Assembly: GCA_040081265.1 (NCBI GenBank)
Contig: JBEBGV010000062.1
Coordinates: 1-27,488 of the forward strand
Reading direction: 5' to 3'
DNA: 27,488 nucleotides
DNA from: JBEBGV01 sp040081265
GTDB lineage: Bacteria; Acidobacteriota; Vicinamibacteria; Vicinamibacterales; UBA2999
Positions within the stretch are counted from its first letter, which is position 1. Each line of letters starts with the position of its first letter. A program made the translations under genes and the position numbers. Shown here one piece after another: positions 14,390-20,766 of the stretch. The notes under the pieces were generated by a model. The model made no database searches and was not told the origin of the DNA. It worked only from the letters and a program-made list of their open reading frames with translations.

Positions 14390-16348
14390 CTACAGCTGCA
14401 CGTAGTCCTCTTCGACCGCCTGCTCGGGACGCGCGCCGAGACGGGCGAGCAGATCCTTGATGATCGCCGCCTTGTCCTGGGCATCCTGGCTCGACCAGGT
14501 GCGCGACTTCACCTCGATGAAGTAGCCGTCTTTGGCGGGATCGATCAGCTGGTCCAGGTGCACGTAGAACTGTGCGCCCCGGAACGCGACGAGCCACCGG
14601 CGTCGGTCTTTCTCAATCTGCTTCTCGCTCGCTGGCCGGAAGTACTCGCGATAGAACCGGGGGGAGTGGGTTGCCGGCGCGAAGAAACGGGTCCTGAAGA
14701 GTGTCACCGATCCGAACGCCGCTTCCCGCGAGGGTCCCATGTGCGTCAAACGGGCGCGGGCGCTGGTGACCGCGCCTGAGGCGTCCAGGAACTCGTCTTC
14801 GCGGTAGCGCAGGCGTCCCTGAGCCGGGTCGTCGAAGAAGAAGTAGGTGTCGTACTGGTGATAGTGAACGGCGCGAATCACCGTGATGTCGTCCGACGCC
14901 AGGCCCGCCAGCACCGTGTCTGCGGCGGTCACCCGCGACTTCACCTGCACCTCGAAGCTTTCTTCCTCGGCCGCGCCGCCGATAGCGATCAGTTTCTGCA
15001 GGACGCTCTGCTCGCGCTCGATGAGGAACGTGTCGATCTTTGCGGCGACGTCTCGTGCCTCGGCTCGAATGTCTTCCTCGTTCAGCGTCAGCAGGCGCCG
15101 CTCGCGCATCAGCCACTGCCCGTCGCACATCACATCGGTGACGTCGGTGGACTTCGACGCATAGACCAGTTGCGCGTAGATGCCGTTGGGATCACGCCTG
15201 AAGGTCGGCGTGTTGTGCGTCTGATCGAGGTGCACCACGATCAGGTCGGCGCGCTTGCCCGGCTCGATTGAGCCAGTCAGATGGCCGACATGGATGGCCT
15301 GAGCCCCGATGCGCGTGGCCATGGCCAGGGCCTGTCGGGCGGGAAGCATCGTTGGGTCGCCGGTGCTGCCCTTGGCCAGCAGCGCCGCCATGCGGACCTC
15401 CTCGAACATGTCGAGGTCGTTGTTGGAGGCGGTGCCGTCGGTGCCGATCCCCACGTTCAGGCCAAGGTCGAGCATCCGGGTGACCGGCGCGATGCCGGAC
15501 GCCAGCTTGAGATTACTCGACGGGTTGTGCGCCACGCCGGCTTTCGCCTCCTTGAGGGTGCGCATCTCGCCCTCGTCGATGTGGACGCAGTGCGCGGCGA
15601 TCACCTTCGCATCGAAGAGGCGCTGCTTCTTGATCCATGGGACGACAGGCATGCCGTAGTCGCGGCGCCAGGTCTCGACTTCCGACGTCGTCTCCGAGAT
15701 GTGGATGTGCAGGGGGACGTCGAACTCGGCCGCCAGTTCAGCGCAGCTCCGGAGTATCTCTGTGGTGCAGGTGTACGGCGCGTGCGGCGCCACCGCCGGC
15801 ACGATGAGCGGATGGTTCTTCCATTCGGCGATGAACTCGCGTGCGTACGCGAGTGCGTCCTCGTAGCTCCTGGCGTCTGGCGACGCGAACTTGAGCACCG
15901 TCTGCCCGCACACCGCGCGCATGCCGGCGCTGGCGGTGGCCTCCGCCACCGCGCGCTCGAAGTAGTACATGTCGGCAAAGCAGGTCGTCCCGGAACGGAT
16001 CATTTCGGCGCACGACAGGCGTGTGCCGAGCGAGACAAACGCCGGGCTGACGAACGAGCGCTCGACCGGCATCATGTAACCCATCAACCAGACATCCAGC
16101 CGAAGGTCGTCGGCGAGTCCGCGCAGCAGCGACATCGGAACGTGGGTGTGCGCATTCACCAGCCCCGGCATGACGACCTTGCCCTGGCAATCGAGGGTCT
16201 CGACTGCATCCACCTGCGCTGCGATGTCGCCGACGGCGACGATGGCACCCGCGCGGATGGCCACGGCCCCGGCCGCATACGCGGTAAAGTGTTCGTCCAT
16301 GGTCAGCACATGGGCGTTGGTGAGGAGCAGGTCGCAGGGTTGACGCAT
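14390..16348 (-). CDS. Amidohydrolase (MTA/SAH deaminase type) fused to a C-terminal CYTH domain
   Basis: This is a 652-residue two-domain protein. Residues 1-450 form a metal-dependent amidohydrolase of the methylthioadenosine/S-adenosylhomocysteine deaminase group: H67/H69 in NAHTHV, H189 in APHAPY, H216 and E219 in HIHISET, H253 in AAHCVH and D304 in GIGTDGTASNNDLDMFEE. Such enzymes deaminate the adenine of MTA or SAH. Residues about 464-640 form a CYTH domain, the fold of class IV adenylate cyclases and triphosphatases. The entry motif is EVQVK, with Q468 where the family has its second glutamate; YDTYFFFDD, GRLRYRE, VHLDQL and GYFIEVKSRTW follow. ATG 16348 is chosen because the protein then begins with the normal beta-strand LLLTNAHVLTMD; the frame stays open further upstream without family similarity. 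The usual enzyme ends near residue 440, so the CYTH part is an addition. Substrate and any link between the two activities are unknown. Confidence 0.88.
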   Translation of the reverse strand: MRQPCDLLLTNAHVLTMDEHFTAYAAGAVAIRAGAIVAVGDIAAQVDAVETLDCQGKVVMPGLVNAHTHVPMSLLRGLADDLRLDVWLMGYMMPVERSFVSPAFVSLGTRLSCAEMIRSGTTCFADMYYFERAVAEATASAGMRAVCGQTVLKFASPDARSYEDALAYAREFIAEWKNHPLIVPAVAPHAPYTCTTEILRSCAELAAEFDVPLHIHISETTSEVETWRRDYGMPVVPWIKKQRLFDAKVIAAHCVHIDEGEMRTLKEAKAGVAHNPSSNLKLASGIAPVTRMLDLGLNVGIGTDGTASNNDLDMFEEVRMAALLAKGSTGDPTMLPARQALAMATRIGAQAIHVGHLTGSIEPGKRADLIVVHLDQTHNTPTFRRDPNGIYAQLVYASKSTDVTDVMCDGQWLMRERRLLTLNEEDIRAEARDVAAKIDTFLIEREQSVLQKLIAIGGAAEEESFEVQVKSRVTAADTVLAGLASDDITVIRAVHYHQYDTYFFFDDPAQGRLRYREDEFLDASGAVTSARARLTHMGPSREAAFGSVTLFRTRFFAPATHSPRFYREYFRPASEKQIEKDRRRWLVAFRGAQFYVHLDQLIDPAKDGYFIEVKSRTWSSQDAQDKAAIIKDLLARLGARPEQAVEEDYVQL

Positions 16349-16354
16349 GATCTG

Positions 16355-16360
16355 AGTATG
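16355..16360 (-). promoter_or_regulatory. Candidate -10 box for the amidohydrolase-CYTH gene
   Basis: On the minus strand GCATACT ends 6 nt before the ATG at 16348. CATACT misses the first T of TANNNT but has the same spacing as the boxes before other genes here. It overlaps the start codon of the divergent VanZ-like gene (16358-16360), so expression of the two may interfere. There is no clear -35. Confidence 0.3.
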
Positions 16361-16756
16361 CGTCAGCTCGAGGCGGGCGGGAATGCCGACAGTCCGGGAC
16401 GGCAGTGGCTCCTGCTGGTCTGGGTCGTCGTCATCGTGCTGATGGTCGCCCCGTGGTGGTCCTTCGACAGCCAGGCGCACTGGGAGCGCGTGAAGTGGGC
16501 ACCGTTTCTCACGCCGCCCGTCAACCCTGACGACCTCGTTGCCAACGTGCTGCTGTACATTCCCTTTGGATACCTGGGGTTTCGGCTCGACCCGATGCGG
16601 CGGCCGTGGCTGGTGGTTGGCCTCGCCGTCCTGCTGTCGCTCGTGACCGAGATTTCACAGGTCTACAGCGTCGGGCGATTTCCTTCGACAACGGACCTGA
16701 CCTGCAATGTCTACGGGGCGTGGCTCGGCACGTGGCACCGGAAACCCCGCGGCTGA
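16358..16756 (+). CDS. VanZ-like membrane protein
   Basis: This 132-residue protein matches the VanZ-like family, small membrane proteins of unclear function named after a teicoplanin-resistance accessory gene. Visible hallmarks are ANVLLYIPFGYLGFRL in the second membrane region, then the conserved acidic and polar set E..Q....R..ST.D...N..G.WLG, read here as TEISQVYSVGRFPSTTDLTC and then NVYGAWLG. Membrane segments are near residues 17-33, 60-77 and 84-100. ATG 16358 is chosen because it gives a normal length; the same frame stays open for more than 1 kb upstream, but that is antisense to the amidohydrolase gene. The start lies only 9 bp from the divergent amidohydrolase start, so its promoter must lie within that gene. 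The cytochrome-like gene follows 35 bp downstream. A drug-resistance role should not be assumed. Confidence 0.82.
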   Translation: MRQLEAGGNADSPGRQWLLLVWVVVIVLMVAPWWSFDSQAHWERVKWAPFLTPPVNPDDLVANVLLYIPFGYLGFRLDPMRRPWLVVGLAVLLSLVTEISQVYSVGRFPSTTDLTCNVYGAWLGTWHRKPRG

Positions 16757-16779
16757 TGGGTTTGCTCACCGACCCGGGC

Positions 16780-16785
16780 TACACT
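16780..16785 (+). promoter_or_regulatory. Candidate -10 box for the CxxCH protein gene
   Basis: GCTACACT ends 6 nt before the ATG at 16792. TACACT fits TANNNT, and the spacing puts the transcription start at or beside the start codon, giving a leaderless message. No Shine-Dalgarno site lies between and no good -35 is visible. It would drive the CxxCH and M28 peptidase genes independently of the VanZ-like gene. Confidence 0.45.
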
Positions 16786-16791
16786 GTCGTC

Positions 16792-18042
16792 ATGCGACCA
16801 GGTGCCATCCTGACGGGGGCCGCGCTGCTCCTTGCCGCGACCTCGGTGGTTGTCGCGCAGCGGACCGACGCCTTTCAGGTGTCGCGGGACCACGCGGCGA
16901 TCCGCTACACGACGACGCCACCTCGTGACCCGGTGGCGCTGCTCAATCGCCGGCTGGAAGCCGGAGAGAAGCTGGCCTTCGATCCCGTCAGCGGTTACCT
17001 GCGTGCCGTCCTGGACGCGCTCAAGATCTCGACGACGTCACAGATGCTGGTGTTCTCTCCGACCAGCGCTCAGGCCGATCACATCAGCTTCCTCAACCCG
17101 CGGGCCCTGTACTTCAACGATGCTGTCGCGGTCGGATGGGTACGTGGGACCGAGGTCCTCGAGCTCGCCGCCCAGGATCCGACGCAGGGGTCGATGTTCT
17201 ACACGCTGAAGCAGTCGGCGACCGAGCCACCGCGCTTTACCCGGAACACCGACACCTGCCTGGCGTGCCACCTGACGTGGGACACGCTCGCGGTGCCCGG
17301 TCTGACGTCGACCAGCATGTATCCGCTGCCCGACGACAAGAACGCCTACGCCAACGGCTTCACCGTGGATCAGCGCAACTTGTTGAGCCAGCGATGGGGT
17401 GGCTGGTTCGTGACCGGTCAGCACGGGGGGGGCGGACACATGGGCAACCTGCCCGTGCTGGCGGCCGACAAGGGGAAGTCGAAGATCACGGCTCCAACGC
17501 GCCCGCTGGCGTCGCTGACGGGGATCATCGATCTCAACGGGTTTCCCACCCCGTATAGCGACGTGGTGTCCCTGCTGGTGTTCAACCACCAGACGCACAT
17601 GGCCAACCTGATCACCCGGCTCGGCTGGGAGGCCCGTCTCACTGCGGCCGAACCGGCCAACGCACCGCGGATCCGCGAGGCTGCCGTCGACCTTGTCGAC
17701 TACATGCTCTTTGTCGGTGAAGCTCCGTTCGCCGGTCGCGTGCAGGGGGCGGCGGGATTCACCGACGCGTTTACGGCGCTCGGCCCGAAAGACAGCAAGG
17801 GTCGGTCGTTGCGTGAGTTCGACCTGGTCAAGCGCGTGTTCAAGTATCCGTGCAGCTACATGATCTACAGCGACGCCTTCGAGGCGCTGCCGGCGACGGC
17901 CAAAGCCGCGGCCTACGATCGTCTCGCCGTCGTCCTCTCGGGTCGGGACCGGGCGGCGAAGTACCGCGCGCTGACCGCCGCGGATCGGCAGGCCGTGCTC
18001 GAGATCCTGCGCGAGACCAAGAAGGATTTCCCCGCTTCGTGA
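16792..18042 (+). CDS. Exported protein with one CxxCH haem-binding motif
   Basis: This 416-residue protein has a clear signal peptide (MRPGAILTGAALLLAATSVV, then VAQ before cleavage), so it is exported. A single haem c attachment motif, CLACH, lies at 156-160 in RNTDTCLACHLTW. The rest contains FSPTSAQADHISFLNPRALY, GGWFVTGQHGGGGHMGNLPV, DVVSLLVFNHQTHMANLITR and a lone later cysteine in KYPCSYMIYSDAFEALP. The length and single motif far from the N-terminus are unlike a small soluble cytochrome c. I do not recognise a named family, and the other haem ligand cannot be picked out, though several histidines and methionines are candidates. ATG 16792 is chosen over the longer frame because it begins the signal peptide and follows a -10 box. 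Its stop overlaps the GTG of the M28 peptidase by 4 bp, so the pair is coupled. Confidence 0.8.
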   Translation: MRPGAILTGAALLLAATSVVVAQRTDAFQVSRDHAAIRYTTTPPRDPVALLNRRLEAGEKLAFDPVSGYLRAVLDALKISTTSQMLVFSPTSAQADHISFLNPRALYFNDAVAVGWVRGTEVLELAAQDPTQGSMFYTLKQSATEPPRFTRNTDTCLACHLTWDTLAVPGLTSTSMYPLPDDKNAYANGFTVDQRNLLSQRWGGWFVTGQHGGGGHMGNLPVLAADKGKSKITAPTRPLASLTGIIDLNGFPTPYSDVVSLLVFNHQTHMANLITRLGWEARLTAAEPANAPRIREAAVDLVDYMLFVGEAPFAGRVQGAAGFTDAFTALGPKDSKGRSLREFDLVKRVFKYPCSYMIYSDAFEALPATAKAAAYDRLAVVLSGRDRAAKYRALTAADRQAVLEILRETKKDFPAS

Positions 18043-19433
18043 GCGGCCGGCTCCTGCGACACCTCTGGTGGACCACCGCCGTCCTCGTGGCGTGCCTGCT
18101 CGTCACCGTGGCGGCGCAGGGTCCCGCGCCAGCCCCGTGGCTGAACTCGTATCGCGAAGCCACGTCCCGGTTGATCGCCGCGGCGACCGCCGACGACTTT
18201 GCCTGGCAACGCCTGGCCGAACTCACCGATACCTTCGGAAGTCGTTTGAGCGGCTCCGACAGTCTCACGCGGGCGATCGCCTGGTCCGCCGAGCGGATGA
18301 AGAAAGATGGGCTCGACAACGTTCGCACCGAGGCCGTCATGGTTCCGCACTGGGTCCGGGGCGCGGAGAGCGCCGAGATCCTGTTGCCGGCGCGTGACCG
18401 CATTGGCGTGCTGGGTCTGGGCGGATCTGTCCCGACACCCGCCGGTGGCATCGAGGCCGACGTGGTTGTGATCGGCTCCTTCGAGGAGCTGCGCTCGCGC
18501 GCCGGCGAGGTGAGGGGACGAATGGTGCTCTTCAACGCGCCTTTTGTGAACTATCCCGATACCGTGTCGTACAGGAACGGTGGCGCGCGCGCCGCTGGTG
18601 CTCTCGGGGCAACAGCGGTGCTGGTGCGTTCAATCGGGCCGATGGGCATGCAGACCCTGCACACCGGCAGCGTTGAATACAGTCCGGACGTGCCACCCAT
18701 TCCCGCCGCGGCTGTCTCTGTCGAGGATGCGAACCGGATCGCGCGCCTGACGGCCCGGGGTCAGCGGGTGCGCGTGCGGCTGTCGCTCGAGAGTCGAACG
18801 TTTCCTGACGCCGAGTCGGCCAACGTGGTGGGCGAGATCGTCGGGCGCGAACGTCCGGAAGAAATCGTGCTCCTTGGTGGTCACCTCGACTCCTGGGACG
18901 TCGGCGCCGGCGCATCCGATGATGCGGTGGGCTCGATCGTGACGTGGGAAGCGCTGCGCCTGATGCGGAAGCTGGGGCTTCGCCCCCGGCGCACCGTTCG
19001 GGTGGTGCTCTTCACGAACGAGGAGAATGGCGTCCGCGGTGGTGCCGCCTACGCCACCGCCCACGCCCACGAAGCCGCCCGTCATGTCTTCGCCCTCGAG
19101 GCCGACTCCGGCGTCTTCTTTCCCGCCTCGCTCGGCTTCAGCGGCTCACCGACCTCTCGCACGCTGATGCGCGACATCCTCGGCCTGCTGACGACGACCG
19201 GGATCAACGACGTGGTGGCGGGCGGGGGCGGCGCTGACATCGGACCCATCGCGCAGATCGGAGGCACGCCGACGATGGCGTATATCGGAGACCCGGGCAA
19301 GTTCTTCCCGCTCCATCACACCGCGGCTGACACGGTGGACCGTATTCCGCCGAGCGATGTCTCGCGGGCAGCCGCCGTCATCGCGACGATCGCCTACGTC
19401 GTCGCGGAGATGCCGATGGCGCTGCCGAGATGA
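18039..19433 (+). CDS. Exported M28-family metallopeptidase
   Basis: This 464-residue zinc aminopeptidase or carboxypeptidase belongs to family M28, closest in layout to plasma glutamate carboxypeptidase-like enzymes. The N-terminus carries a signal peptide (WTTAVLVACLLVTVAAQG). A PA-type inserted domain occupies about 120-260, including RGRMVLFNAPFVNYPDT. The catalytic domain shows the expected ligands: H282 and D284 in LLGGHLDSWD, D294/D295 in GASDDAVGS, E328/E329 in FTNEENGVRGG, E354 in ALEADSG and H426/H427 in FFPLHHTAADT. All catalytic positions look intact, so activity outside the cytoplasm is likely. GTG 18039 is chosen because it overlaps the previous stop (GTGA) and puts the signal peptide at the N-terminus. 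The gene runs into a repeat-rich convergent intergenic region. Confidence 0.92.
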   Translation: MSGRLLRHLWWTTAVLVACLLVTVAAQGPAPAPWLNSYREATSRLIAAATADDFAWQRLAELTDTFGSRLSGSDSLTRAIAWSAERMKKDGLDNVRTEAVMVPHWVRGAESAEILLPARDRIGVLGLGGSVPTPAGGIEADVVVIGSFEELRSRAGEVRGRMVLFNAPFVNYPDTVSYRNGGARAAGALGATAVLVRSIGPMGMQTLHTGSVEYSPDVPPIPAAAVSVEDANRIARLTARGQRVRVRLSLESRTFPDAESANVVGEIVGRERPEEIVLLGGHLDSWDVGAGASDDAVGSIVTWEALRLMRKLGLRPRRTVRVVLFTNEENGVRGGAAYATAHAHEAARHVFALEADSGVFFPASLGFSGSPTSRTLMRDILGLLTTTGINDVVAGGGGADIGPIAQIGGTPTMAYIGDPGKFFPLHHTAADTVDRIPPSDVSRAAAVIATIAYVVAEMPMALPR

Positions 19434-19485
19434 CTTGAAGTGGGAAGTGCGAAGTTCGAAGTTCGAAGTAGAAGGTAGGAAGTGA

Positions 19486-19556
19486 GAAGTTCGGAAGTAA
19501 GTTTGAAGTTAGCGAGGAGTGCCCGGGTCGAGCTTCAGTACTTACTTCCGTACTTC
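19486..19556 (+). terminator. Long stem in the convergent repeat region
   Basis: GAAGTTCGGAAGTAAG (19486-19501) pairs with CTTACTTCCGTACTTC (19541-19556), 15 of 16 positions, around a 39-base loop. It lies about 50 bp after the stop of the M28 peptidase gene. It could end transcription from either side, but no T-run follows, so a terminator role is inferred from position and folding only. Confidence 0.35.
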
Positions 19557-19579
19557 GTCCTTCGAAAGTTCCACTTCTC

Positions 19580-19617
19580 ACTTCTCACTTCACACCTCTC
19601 ACTTCCAAGTGAGAAGT
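19580..19617 (-). terminator. Inverted repeat just after the YjbQ-like gene
   Basis: ACTTCTCACTT (19580-19590) and AAGTGAGAAGT (19607-19617) form a perfect 11-bp stem with a 16-base loop. On the minus strand it begins at the stop codon of the YjbQ-like gene, where a terminator would be expected. It lacks a clear T-run. Confidence 0.4.
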
Positions 19618-20675
19618 TACCGCAGCTCTGTGAGGATGACGTTGAGGACGCGGCGCTGCTCTGGTGCGCGCTGCCACTGGACCAGGATGGGACTCTGGTA
19701 GGTGCCTTCGACGATGCCAGTCGTGCCGTCGCCACGTTCCGACACAAGCAGGCTGACTGAGCGTCGCATGCGGAAGAAGCGCGCCGCCGGCACCGCGAGG
19801 GTCCGGGCCAGAACTTTCTCCACGATCGAGCCGCGCAGGCCCAGCGTGTCGAGGCCCTGGTTGAGCACGCGCACGAAATCGTATTTCGCGTAGTCGAGCG
19901 TGCGGGCCGGGACGGCGCGAGGATTGGCCAGCGCATGACGGGACTTCTCGGCGAAGTAGCGCAGCGGGTTGCGCAGCACTTCGGCCAGGTCGTACTTCAT
20001 CAACAGCGTTTCGAACTCATTGACCGTGAGGGCCGAGTGTCGCTCGGTCGGGTCGAGATCGATCCGCAGCCGTCCCTTCTCGACGCCGGCGCGGCGCACA
20101 AACTCTGAGAGTTCGTCATAGATCCCCAGCCGGGGGTCCTTCAGGTTGATCGAGTCGATGGGATGGGTCGAGACCGGCACCTCGATGCGGGTCGTCCCGA
20201 CTCGGTGTTCGCTCTTGAAGCCAATCAGCCGGGCGAGTCGCCGCCTCGGGCGGCCATCCACCACGCCGTCGAGGTCAACGAAGCAGACAGGTTCGTTGGG
20301 CCGGTTCGGATGACGCACGCAGGAACGAAGGCCCCCGGCGATAAAGGCCAGGTGAGAGTCGGCGTTCTTCGGTTCGACCGCGCGCTGGGCGGGGTCGAGG
20401 TCGTCGCGCCGTTCCAGGCGGTCGTGTTCGTATCCGGCGCCTTCGGGAAAGAGGCGTCGGAAGGCGTCCATATAGGTCGGGATGTGCTCAGGGCTCAGCC
20501 GCGCCGCCAGGCTCCGATCCAGGAACCCGGCCGTCGTGTGGGACGACCAGTAGAGGCAATGGGGAAAAGCGCGAAGCGCCTCGTGTTCCTCGGCGAATCG
20601 AGAGCGCAGTTCGACGACGTCGAACCTGGCGCGTGGGGCAAGCTCGAGGCTCAGGTCGAGCGGTTTCCCGGGCAT
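19617..20675 (-). CDS. YjbQ/UPF0047-like protein with a long extra C-terminal region
   Basis: This is a 352-residue protein. Residues about 15-185 carry landmarks of the YjbQ (UPF0047) family: SSHTTAGFLD (H46, T47, T48, G50), GYEHD (H84), NADSHLAFIAGGL (N104, H108) and PVCFVDLDG, near where YjbQ proteins have their GTWQ strand. YjbQ proteins are small (about 130-140 residues) and have been linked to thiamine-phosphate synthase activity. Here the match is loose, with insertions. The remaining 165 or so residues (VNEFETLLMKYDLAEVLRNP, LDYAKYDFVRVLNQGLDTLG, RRSVSLLVSERGDG) match nothing I recognise. The ATG at 20675 has a TAACCT box 11 nt upstream on the same strand and no Shine-Dalgarno site. 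It is divergent from the giant TamB-Omp85 gene. I am fairly sure of the distant YjbQ relation and not at all of function. Confidence 0.68.
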   Translation of the reverse strand: MPGKPLDLSLELAPRARFDVVELRSRFAEEHEALRAFPHCLYWSSHTTAGFLDRSLAARLSPEHIPTYMDAFRRLFPEGAGYEHDRLERRDDLDPAQRAVEPKNADSHLAFIAGGLRSCVRHPNRPNEPVCFVDLDGVVDGRPRRRLARLIGFKSEHRVGTTRIEVPVSTHPIDSINLKDPRLGIYDELSEFVRRAGVEKGRLRIDLDPTERHSALTVNEFETLLMKYDLAEVLRNPLRYFAEKSRHALANPRAVPARTLDYAKYDFVRVLNQGLDTLGLRGSIVEKVLARTLAVPAARFFRMRRSVSLLVSERGDGTTGIVEGTYQSPILVQWQRAPEQRRVLNVILTELR

Positions 20676-20751
20676 CAGCGCTCAGTAGGTTAACACAGGC
20701 GGGATGGCTCGCGGGTGGCCACGGAGGCAACTCGACCGGACGCTCTAACGC

Positions 20752-20757
20752 TACGAT
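20752..20757 (+). promoter_or_regulatory. Candidate -10 box for the TamB-Omp85 fusion gene
   Basis: GCTACGAT ends 9 nt before the ATG at 20767. TACGAT fits TANNNT. Between box and start lies GAAGGG, which could serve as a close Shine-Dalgarno site if the leader is a few bases long. There is no clear -35. The divergent YjbQ-like gene starts 91 bp away. Confidence 0.35.
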
Positions 20758-20766
20758 GAAGGGTCG

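Larger units (their letters stand above)
19436..19618. repeat. GAAGTNN heptamer array and its inverted counterpart
   Basis: The left part (about 19443-19510) repeats GAAGT at roughly 7-base intervals (GAAGTTC, GAAGTGA, GAAGTAA variants). The right part (about 19535-19618) carries the complementary ACTTC series (ACTTCTC and similar). The two arms can therefore fold back on each other in several registers. The array fills the whole gap between two converging genes and runs into the stop codon of the minus-strand gene. It is AT-richer than its surroundings. It is not a CRISPR array: units are 7 bases with no spacers. Confidence 0.75.

Noticed and set aside
15281..16357. A long in-frame N-terminal extension of the VanZ-like gene (about 359 codons).
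   Set aside because: The extension is antisense to the amidohydrolase gene, and VanZ-like proteins are normally as short as the version from 16358.
16358..16756. Glycopeptide-resistance role for the VanZ-like protein.
   Set aside because: No vanH/A/X/R/S genes are nearby; VanZ-like proteins are widespread and mostly unrelated to resistance.
19436..19618. A possible CRISPR array in the repeat-rich gap.
   Set aside because: Units are only 7 bases, with no unique spacers, and no cas genes are nearby.
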